A DNA stretch of 64,000 nucleotides, from contig NC_074728.1 in assembly GCF_947242115.1 (NCBI RefSeq), forward strand, positions 20,434,042 to 20,498,041, in the 5' to 3' direction. A model generated the notes under the pieces. That model was given only the letters and a program-made list of their open reading frames with translations. It ran no database searches and was not told the origin of the DNA. The stretch comes from Biomphalaria glabrata (lineage: Eukaryota; Mollusca; Gastropoda; Planorbidae). The first letter of the stretch is position 1. Every line of letters begins with the position of its first letter. Positions 10,601 to 22,300 of this stretch are shown one piece after another. The position numbers and the translations under genes are program-made.

Positions 10601-13600
10601 ACCTATTACTATTTTTGTCTGCCACAAGAGAGATCTTTAGTCATTGTACTGTAGATGTGTCAAAAAGATAGATCTTCTCATTCTGATGACAGATTATGTG
10701 CTACTCTACAACAATACATAAATCTTGGAGCCCATGTCACCAACATGGTCCTATGAATTGACATAAGAACGCACATCGAGGAGCGAAACTCTGTATTTTA
10801 GGACCGGCCACGTCTTTCATCCCGCTCTTTTTATGGTCATTGGTTTCCATCTATTCCAAGAAAGCATACTTGCTGCAAGAGCTTGTTGCTATGGAGATGG
10901 TTACAGAGAACTAAAAAATAAACCTAGCTTCATTATGCTACGTGACAATACAAATAACAAATCTTACTTGTAACATCTTGTATACAAAAAGATCTTACTT
11001 CCAACATCTTGTAAAAAAAGATCTTACTTCGAACATTTTGTATACAAAAAGATCCTACTTTGAACATCTTGTATACAAAAATATCTTACTTCCAACATCT
11101 TGTATACAAAAAGATCTTACTTCCAACATCTTGTATACACAAAGATCTTACTTCGAACATTTTGTATACAAAAAGATCTTACTTCCAACATCTTGTATAC
11201 ACAAAGATCTTACTTCGAACATTTTGTATACAAAAAGATCTTACTTTCAACATCTTGTATACATAAAGATCTTACTTCGAACATTTTGTATACAAAAAGA
11301 TCTTACTTCGAACGTGCAAGTCAGAACAACATACTGTCCTTCATCATACGCAGATGCCATCTCTTCAACTTGCTGATCGTCGGGCTCGACCGTGATATCA
11401 TCTTGGTAAAGATGTTCTGGAATATTTGTGTAAAATTAATGTTTGATCGATTGGTAGAAAAGAGAAGAACTACAGTAACAACATACACTGCATCCATGTG
11501 GATGTTTTGAAAAAAACAAAGTTTACCCGGAGAAGTGATACGTGTAATGTTGGAAAATTCATACTCGGTCTCGCAGTGGAAAAGAACTCCGCATCTGTAG
11601 AAGCCAGAGTCGTCACAGCCAACGTCGTTGATGAGGACTTTTATGTAACGAGACGTTTGTTCAGGGGCGATATCAGATTGTTCTGGGGGTTTAAAGAAGA
11701 TGTTCCAATCTCGGCCTTTAGGGATAAACTGTTAGGGAGAGAGAGAACAGAATCTTATCTTGCATTTCTTATTTCAGATAGTAAGAAGAAAAGAGCATGA
11801 GGATAGTTTACGTCAGCGATTCTCATTTTTTTTTGCCAGTGACACCAACGTTTGCGCCCTCCCTGGCTAGCTAGAGGGGCCTTAGAGAGCACTGAAAGCT
11901 CCCCTTTCGGGTTTATTGAGACGCCTCTGGCGAAAACAGCATGAAAAGTATTAGTTAGAGGTTAAAAAGTAAAAGAGGCTGAAATAGAAACTTAAATTTT
12001 TAAGGTTGTTGATAAAGCCACACAGCTTGAGAATCGCTGGTTCAATTGTTATAGTTGTCCCTTTGTTAAATACTATTTTTAATGACAGATAAATAATTGT
12101 AATTCATTGATTGGCTTTTGTTTATAAATATTTTAAAAGACTTTTTTTTCTGATGCTTTGTTTGTCTCGTAAAAAAAAAAAAAGAACAGCTTCCCCTTAG
12201 GGCCCTAGCAAACTATAGGGCAGATGATGCAAAGGTCATCTGTTTGGTATTTTTATGAACGGAGAAGTACCAAAGAAAAGGAAGAGGGGCAGACAAGCGA
12301 TGAGTAGGAAAGACAACCTCAAGGAAGGGACGATACTGCCAACGGAAGAGTTTCTCAACCTGAGCAAAGATAAACATCAGTGCAGAGAGAGAAATTCATG
12401 TGTTGTGATTAACGTGTTGGACTCAGACCGCTCTAAAGTCTTTTTAGATCGCATTCCCAAGGCCTGAAAGTGAAATTCTACTAAAAAATTGACTATCTGT
12501 AGATTTGAGGTGGTGACTTATCTCAGTCGCCTCACTGCTACTTACTTGCTTCGTCCTAAAGAGCGTGGCATTGTCTGGAAATACCTCCGCCAGATCCTGG
12601 TACTCTTTTTCGACTGTAAACTTTCTCTGTATTTTGAGCCCAACGACGCGAGTACGCTGCTCAAAGAACTCAGGCGTGTGACACAGGACAGAAAACGGAG
12701 ACCCAATCTTAATCTTGAGGCTATTAGCGGATGGCTTAATCTCATTGAAAAATCTGCTTCTCACTGAAAACAGATAATTAAGGTGACGTCAAATTATAGA
12801 CCGGGGAGAAAAAAAAATTAAATCTTGTTCATAAACAACCAAAAAAAAACAACAACAAAGGGCTACATTAAATGTTTGTAATAACTTTTATGTAAAACTG
12901 CAATTAAAAGTTATACTATTTGTATTGTTTATCAGTTACATTCCTCTATTTTCAGTTAAAACAACATGTCCTAGAAACTACTCAATAAGTACACAGAATT
13001 ACCAGATATAAACTATGACTACTTCAGGGAAGATGCAAATGCAGATCACTAAATGTCTCTACCGCCAAAGCGAATGCCACCATTAGCTGCATGTGGACGG
13101 GAATGGCTCTTTAGACTAGGGCTCTAAAGTCACGTGAAATAGTGTTCCACGTGATGAGACATAGTTTTTCTTTGACTGAAAGATGCCAACACACATGGTA
13201 ATAGAAAGGAACGTAAGCCAGATGGGTCCAGGATGCATGGTAGATTTCACTGAGCTTGGAAACTATTGCAACAAATACTTTTATCACGTACAGAGACCGG
13301 AAACGAAGACTTCCGCAATAAGATCACAAAGGCGATTCGCCCCCATAATTACTCCCGACCACTGTCAGAAAAACGTGACCAAAATCCGTACTGTCATGTC
13401 ACAAGATTCCCTTTTCTCTATCGCTATTAGAGAATAAAATGGGTAGCCTGAGTCAGCCATGAAAACCAACGCGTTGGCAGAGTTTAAGTCATTGATTAAC
13501 ATACATGACTAGGACTTGATCATCTTCTTTTGTGAAGTAACGTCTGTATTTACCAAGATAAGATATAATTCTCAGGAACTTTGGTACTTTTATGAAGGAA

Positions 13601-16498
13601 GAGATACCGAAGGAAAGGAAAAGGGGCAGACAAGCGATGAGACGGAAAGACAACATCAAGGAAGGGACGATACTGCCAACGGAGAAGTTTCTCAACCTGA
13701 GAAAGGACAAAAAAATCAGTGTAAGGAGTAAAGAGTAACATAGTATTGGTGACAGGGCCGGCCTTAGGTGATTGGATGCCCAAATCAAGGGGAATATGAA
13801 TGAAAAGCAAAAAAAAAAAAATTGAGACCGAAAAATATGCAATGGATTAAAAGCCCTTCTGTATCAATTTCTATATCAACAAATACGTTACATTCATGTA
13901 CCCATTAGGCACATACACACCGCACCGCAGACTAGAAATGACGTTTTCGACTGTTCACCAAAAGAAACATAAAATAGATTTCCAACTTATGAAGTCATAC
14001 AAGTAGATCTAAATATTCATGTATAAACCTTCAACCATAGTAGAAAATTACAGCTAGGCTAGTAGACAGATAGCCATAGAGCTTTGCCATATTTGAGATT
14101 TGAACCATGTTTCGCAATTTTTTTCTCAAAAAAAAATTATTTGGGCCCTGAGCGAGGCCCCCACCAAGCAGGGGCCCTGTGTGGCTTCCTAGTTTGCCTA
14201 TGCCTAAGGCAGGCCCTGCTGTAGACGATTAAGGACCGAGCTATTTGTTCGCTTTGGAATCATTTCATACTAATTCTGGTTGTCTATATATTGTCCTGCT
14301 GCTAAAAGTATACAATGTGCTAGTAGTCAAGAATTTGTGTTGTAAAATAGGTGTGAACATACAGCGTGAACATTAGAAAAAAAGAAGAAATATATCTTGA
14401 TATTTGCATACAACATTTTATTCTTAATGCTGCTAGGTTAAATCTCACTATTCCAGTCCGTCACAGACGGTTCGGATCGAATCAACTCATCGCCATTGAT
14501 CACAAAAGTGCATCGATAATTTCCAGCGTCGCTGACCCTGGCTTCGTTGAAATAAATGACGATCATTATCGTGTCCTTGATATCCGACTTCCAATTTTCT
14601 TCCAGATCTACGCCTATGAAGATTACTTCCGTTCTACGCCCAGGGGTAAGGAACTGTGAGAGAATGGACAGAAGAAGAAACAAAACAAGCAAAATATAAA
14701 ACATTCCTTAAAAAAAAAAAAAAAAACAAAGCTTATCTAAGGGAAAGAACTCTCTTACAACTATTTCTATCAATAATGTAGTAGTTATTTCCTTCATTCG
14801 AAATCAAATAATTAATTACCAATAATTTTTATACTCATTCATGTTTTGTTAGGTAAAATAAATAATTGTTTAAAGTATCAATTTGAATTCAAACTGCATG
14901 AGGGAGAAATAGCATTAATTTAATGGGACTAATCCCTAATAATTTAACCATACTGAATACTGGAAGAATAATCTCCCTTGCCGGTACCATTCAAAATAAT
15001 AGTAATTACTTAGTAATCAATTGACTAATTGGTTAATGTTTTATATTGATTGTATTGTCAACGCCAATGGAAAATTTTGCAAAGTTTCAATTTGATCTGA
15101 GAATGGGTGAAATAACGTGTACACACTTTTTACAGATAGACCGACAGAGAGTGTTGATATAAGCTTTGTAAAAATTTATCAAAAAGATTACACAAGTAAA
15201 ATATTTGTAAAAAAAACTTTACAAAAAGCGTAGATTAGGTGAAATTGAATCAGTATTTTTTACGTATTAATGTATTTTCAACCATTACTTTCTATAGATC
15301 GATGGGCATCTTACATGTTGCCTAATATTCTCTGTGTAAGCAACAATGTGTGGGCATGACATTTAGGGCAACCTTTTGAAATCTTGCAACGAGTGCTTTA
15401 TTAAAACTGACCATATATTCTCATCACTTTAAAGATAGGCCTATATTTTCCCCTTCGCATGAACTGGGGGGTACGCGTAGCCCACTTTGGGAAACACTGG
15501 CCTAGTGCTTCAAGACTCTTTTCAAGTCAACGCTTAGGAAAATTACAAACAGATTTTTAGATTTAATATACCATTTGTTCATGTCATATATTGTACATTG
15601 TGATGTAGACATGTCTTATATACTATATTTTTTTTTTGCGGTTGTTTTCTATTAATGTAATAGGTCTATATGCATTGTTTTATTACTGTTTTATAATAAT
15701 AGACGTATCGCAAATGGAAAGAGGGTGTCAATAACATGTAAAGAAATGTTGATTATTAATATATTATGAAGTATACATATTTTACGTTTTTTAAAGCTTA
15801 TATAATCTCTCTCTGTCTTTGTCTGTCTGGGTGGAATCTCGTAGATGAGATTTCTCCAATTCTAGGATCAAGTTGAAACTTCGCGAAATTAATCATTGTC
15901 GCTGACAACGCAGGAATCAATAAAAAACGTATTTACGTAAGTTTATTTTTTTTTTCTCTCACGTTTGATCTCCTCTGTGCAGCGTCCTTTTCAAACGGTT
16001 GAAATTTGGCCAAAACTTTGAATTCCTTTTCCGACAACGGTTGATGTTCCACAATGAGACCCGTGACGTTTCCGACGGACAAGCCCCTTGGAAATTTAGT
16101 GACGTCACACTGCACGTAGAAAGGATCCCACTTATTGAAGCTTGGCGTGCTGACAATCGTGGGCAGAGCTGTTGGAAATGACACAGAAAAAAAAAAAATT
16201 CTTTCTCGAAGATCAGGGATGGGAAAATGTCTTTTAAAGGCAGGGCCAAAAAAAAAAAAAAAAAAAAAAAATTCCAATTATTTTTTTTTCTAAATGTAGC
16301 TATTGAATAACACAAGTAAAATACAATAAAATAATGCTTTAACTCTGGTGGTGGTGTGGATAGGGGGGTAGTAGTAGTGTGTGTGTGTATCAGTGTGACG
16401 GTATGTATTTGTCTGTCTTTCTATCTATCTAGCTACACTACTTACGAATCTATCTATCCATCTACACCTACCTACGTACCTATCTAAAATCTACCTTC

Positions 16499-16588
<90 letters not shown>

Positions 16589-16592
16589 AATC

Positions 16593-16687
<95 letters not shown>

Positions 16688-16957
16688 GTAAGACTATCTA
16701 TGATTATCTTACTTTGTGGCCTGAGAAACACTGAGTCTGAGTAGTGAGGCTGATAGAGAATGTCGTAATAGAAACACCGGTACCATCCGGCATCCCTGTA
16801 GCTGGCCTCTCTAACGTTGATAATAATTTTGGTGGTGTCTCTAGGGGCTTTCCTGCCTTTTTCATCAGCTCCCAAGTACTGGATGTCCCACTGAGATGGT
16901 CCTGGTTTATTCTATGTAAAAATATAATAAATGTTATGTTATTCGTGGCTTGTAAGA

Positions 16958-17021
<64 letters not shown>

Positions 17022-19263
17022 TATAGTATGTATATACGTATGTATGTATGTATGTATGTATGTATGTATGTATGTATGTATGTATGTATGTATGTATGTA
17101 TGTGTGTGTGTGTTTGTGTGTTTGTATGTATTTGTGTGTCCAAATTATCTGTGCCTTCCGAACCCGGGTTCTGGTGAAGACTGTGATTTTTTATTTCGCG
17201 ATCTTTGGGCGCCTCTGAGTCCACCCAGATCTAATAACACCCTATTCTTAACGGGCTTCATCCAGTGTTTCCCAAAACGTTTTCCTTAACGTAACACTTC
17301 GCACATACTGAGTATTTGGAGGAACACTTCGCACATACTGAGTATTTGGAGGAACACTTCGCACATACTGAGTATTTGGAGGAACATTTCGCACATACTG
17401 AGTATTTGGAGGAACATTTCGCACATACTGAGTATTTGGAGGAACACTTCGCACATACTGAGTATTTGGAGGAACACTTCGCACATACTGAGTATTTGGA
17501 GGAACACTTCGCACATACTGAGTATTTAGAGGAACACTTCGCACATACTGAGTATTTAGAAGAACACTTATTTTATTTTTACCAAGCTTATATCAACTCA
17601 CTCGATCTGTTTGTCACTTTGGTTAAAAGTTTAAACACGAAATTTTAGAAATTATTGTTTTAGTGAAAACACAGGAATAAAAAAAAATAGCCAATTAGTT
17701 AATTAAATATCAGTAATTAATTATGAATGATTTTTTTTGCTTGTTATCTTGAACAAGGGAAACAATTTTAGTTAACCTAGGTGGTGGTAAAAGCTAAACT
17801 AGTTCTCTTTATAGATCGTCGCTTTAAAGTAAGTTTGAAACTAGCAATAAATAATTATACAATCTTCTTCTGTTCATACACACCTCACCACCAGAGTGGT
17901 TAGAATGTCGGCTTGAGGAGGCTTGAGTCATGAGATTAAATTCAGGTCGTTCCTTTTTTTTTTTTAATGCTTTTAAAATTTATGGTAAAACTCGCCTAGA
18001 TATCCATTTCTTTCTCCCTCCTCCCATCCCCTTACCTTTATCCCAACTGGTTTAGTTATCATATTGAGAGAGCTAAACGCACGAAATAGCGCTAAACAAA
18101 AGAATTAATGATACAAGTTACACTTTGTATAAGATTTTTTTAAATGTTTTTTTTTTGTTTTTGTTTATGTTTTGCTTAAGAGAAGTTAATTGATTTGAGG
18201 CCTACCAGTTAGCTGTTCCAGTAGCATGTGCAACAGGAGGTTTCTACAGTTTGTGTGCTTAGCGCTTAGTATTAAATGTTAAGACTAAGACTAAGACTGT
18301 TATATTGATCCTTATGGAAATGTGTTGTAATTACAAGGACTCTTTTTTCATATAAAGACAACACAACAGAAACTTACACATAAATACAACCGACACAACA
18401 TAAAGAGTTCATCCAGCTACTACACACGGGCATCTTATTACTTTTCATGTTTCCTGATTAAAGAGTGGCGTTGATATAGTCTGACCGAGTGAGGTAAAAA
18501 CGGGTTTTTGTACCGCTCTGTTCTTGACTTGATTGACAGAAGTTGCCCACTTCGCGACGACCTGACGTGGTTCTGATAGAGCGGGTGGCCGCTGTCTTCC
18601 AATATTTTTCCGATTTTTCTTAGACATTTATGTTTAAAAAGTGTTAGGGGCTTCCGCGGTGTCTAATACAGATAAACCTAACGGAGGTAACACTCAACGA
18701 AATCCTATAACACCGACGCTGATACTGAACAAGAGATTCAAAAATGATGAAGGGAACAGTCGAATGTCAGCTAACTCTCTACGTTCATAACAAGCTTCCT
18801 ATCTCTATGACGTTCTGGAAATAAGTCTGTTTACATCGGCTGATATTTCGCTCTACCTAAAACCCTGGCCTTGTTTTTACTAGTCACGTCATTGTCTCTA
18901 AGTCAAATCTTCCCCTTTTTCCGAAACAAATACTTAATTCTTAATCGTGCCATAGCATAAATAAGGGAGGTAAATATGGCCGGCAAAGTAAAAGAAATGT
19001 CATGCCTCTTTAAATAAACTTACAATTTTCTTTTTACGAGTTGGGTGTGAGGGGATATATCTGACGATTGACTTGTAGTTATCGCTGCCCAGGGTCTTCC
19101 TCTCCACAGCCATGGAATAAATGTCGGGGAAAATTGTGAAATCCTTTTTGTTGAACTTCGTAATGTCGCATTCAATGCTGAAGCTATCGCCTTCACCTAC
19201 TTTCCGTTTGTTGACAATGGAGTAGATAGCTGTGTGGGAAACATAACACAAATATAGTCGGTA

Positions 19264-19340
<77 letters not shown>

Positions 19341-22300
19341 GTTTGTCTGTCTGTCCGTCCGTCCGTCCGTCCATCCATCTATCTATCTATCTATCTGTCT
19401 GTCTGTTTGTCTGTCTGACTGTCTATTTAAGTCTAAAACTGAAGAATGGATAGAGCCAATTGAAAAGAAAACGTAATAGACGTGGCTGCTTAGCTGTGCG
19501 CTCTGGACTACCCTAACGCTGGACTACCCTTACGCTGGACTAACCTAACGCTGGACTACCCTTACGCTTGACCCCAGCTCGAACCACGCCATCAGTTATT
19601 CAAACGTTCCTGAAAGAGATTCGAACTAGGACGTAATACTCTTCATTGGCGTAGCTACCTCTAAAACGTACAGTTCAAATTTCCTAAATAAAATAGATAC
19701 AGTTTTTACCAAGCTTAAACTAGCTCATCTCTGTCTGGTCAAAATCATTTACACGTTTATTTTCTCACGCTTCCCATTCGCATTTCAAGCTGAAAGTTTG
19801 CACAATTATTCTGAGTCAATTACAAGACACGAATCCATCAAAACATTAAACAATTAATTAATCAATTAGTTATAAATAATTAGCTTTGTTTGATATGGCA
19901 AATGTAATAAGCCTAGCAATAATGAGACATATGTCGGACCTTGAGCGGTGCTCTACCTCCGGAATCGCGAATGGGACTCATGTCGACATGCAAGACAGCA
20001 AGACAGCATTGCTTTCAAGTCTCAAGACCATTAGAATAACGTACGTAATTGTGTACAATTATTGTTGATGCAAAAAAACAATGATGGAAGGATTTTTCAA
20101 ACAGCATTTTTTTGTTTATTTAGTTGTTTGTCCTGGCCCTCACGTGTAGCTTAGATATTGAGTCCGGCGGAACTGTTTTCACTAACAGGAGTAGGGGCAA
20201 AGGCGAGTAACTGGCGCCTAAACCAGTAAGCTTTGGGCAGGAGGGTCTCGTTAGCCATGGCCGGCTACCCACCTAAAAGAAGGAAAACTCTGAATTCAAA
20301 CCTTTGTTGCCTTGCAGCTATACCCAATCATGGGAAAGGCTTCGGGAGTCAACCCTAAGGAAAAATCATGAGCTGGCGACCCTAAGGCAGTTTGCAGCAC
20401 CTAGTGCTACACCCTGGCAGAACCTGCGACGCCGCTGAACCCAAACAGTATCGGTACAGCCGTACCTTTGTATTCATCAGCTGCGTGGAGAGGAGGGAAC
20501 TGACGTGTGGGCGACATCGTTTCGACCGCAGCTAATGCCAAGGCTTTCATCTCATTTCCATGAGATGATCCACAGACGCTCCACGCCCGAAGGAGGCCAT
20601 AGAGAGATAGAGTTGTTTGTCTATGAAGTGAACGGACGTATTGTGGTACTTACGAAGTACTTCTGTGGTACTAGTTGTCTCTGCACTCGTTGAGTGCGTA
20701 GCGTGAGTGACCATCACAGTTGTTGGAGGCAGAGTCGTGACTTTTGTCGTCTTGATATTTACATTCTCACCAATGGAGGAGTTAGCTCCTGCGACAGTAA
20801 TGCTATCGACAGTTACGCTCCCTGGCACCACAGTGTTATTGTCCTCCGCTAAGGCCAGATCTGCTGAATTAGGTCAAGGAATTGTTAAAGTAGTAATATC
20901 AAAGACCAAACAAAAAAAAAAACAGAAAAAAAAAGTTGAAATTAGATAATCTCTATTAAACAATGTTAAGGAGTATTTTGAAAATTAGCTTTATTTTTTT
21001 AAAGGTAAGTTATGTCTGTTTAAATTAAATTTTGTCAAATAAAGTTTTGCTCATTTCATGTGCTAGAGAAATCCAGGAACCTTCAAGGGCTGCAATGCCA
21101 CTGGAATGGATGGATGGATGTCAACACGATGGTGCCCCGCCTCATTTTAGTATGCCAGCACGACAACGGCTTGGTCAACAAAGGTCGTAGAGGGCCAAAG
21201 GCATGGCTACACTCCAGACCGATATTGGACTTTTGGCTTTGAAGCTTTATCAAAGATCGAGTTTATGTACTTCATACAAATTATGCAACGCTCAACGAAC
21301 TCGATTTCCTATGAATCAATAAACATCAATCAAGAAGTCGTTCGCAAAAAGTTTTTCAAGCATCAGGAAACGATGTAATCTTTGGTTGGAGCAAGATGGT
21401 GAACATTGTGAATAGTTGCTATGAAATTGCTTATTACTTACCGTTATTTGTTGTTACTGTGTCTCGTGTTTAGCTGTGCATTAAAGTAACTCAATACATT
21501 TAATTGGTTCTTAATGTGTCTTTCTGTTTAGTTGTGCATTAAAGTAACTCAGTAGGCCTACGTTTAGTTCGTTCTTACAGTGTCTTTCTTTTTAGTTGTG
21601 TATTAAAATAACTCAATACATTAAGTTGGTTTTTACTGTGTCTTGTGCTTTGTTGTGCATGAAAGTATCTCAATTCATTTGGTTGGTCATTACTGTGTCT
21701 TTATCTATCTATCTATCTATCTAAGAATTTATGCACATTAAAGTAACTCAGTAGGCCTACGTTTAGTTGGTTCTTACTGAGTCTTTCTGTTTAGTTGTGC
21801 ATTAAAGTAACTTAATACATTTAGTTGGTTCTTACTGTGTCTTTCTGTTTAGTTGTGCATTAAAGTAACTCAATACATTTAGTTGGTTCTTACTGTGTCT
21901 TGTGTTTTGTTGTGCATTAAAGTAACTATATACATGTCATTATTTTTATATATTTTTAAAGTTATTATCTCAATAGACACTTTTTCAAAATTGTATTTAC
22001 ATTGTTTACTCAAATAATATGCATTTATGTAGCTTTTTCACTTCTGTTTTGACTATGTAAAGGGGTCTCCGGGTCAAAAATGTTTGAGAACCTCTGGTCT
22101 AGAGGTTATTTTGCTTTGTACTGCGTTGCTGCTAGAAGGAGTGGACGTTTCCGGGGTCACTAATTCGTGCCTCGGTCCGGGAGGTCTCTTATTTTCATCC
22201 TATTTAATTCACCATTTTTCAATCATTAATTGTGGTCCCTAGCGCTGCCTTTATATGTCCCATTATAATTATAGATTATTAAGCGAAACAAGGATTCCGT

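Noticed and set aside
10942-11510. Frames of 68-144 residues across the 31-bp array (plus strand)
   Set aside because: The real coding signal here is on the minus strand (gene M exon 9); the plus frames cross the minisatellite only.
17248-17648. Repeat proteins in 10-residue units on both strands
   Set aside because: The 30-bp minisatellite is divisible by three, so frames stay open by chance; it lies in a gene M intron.
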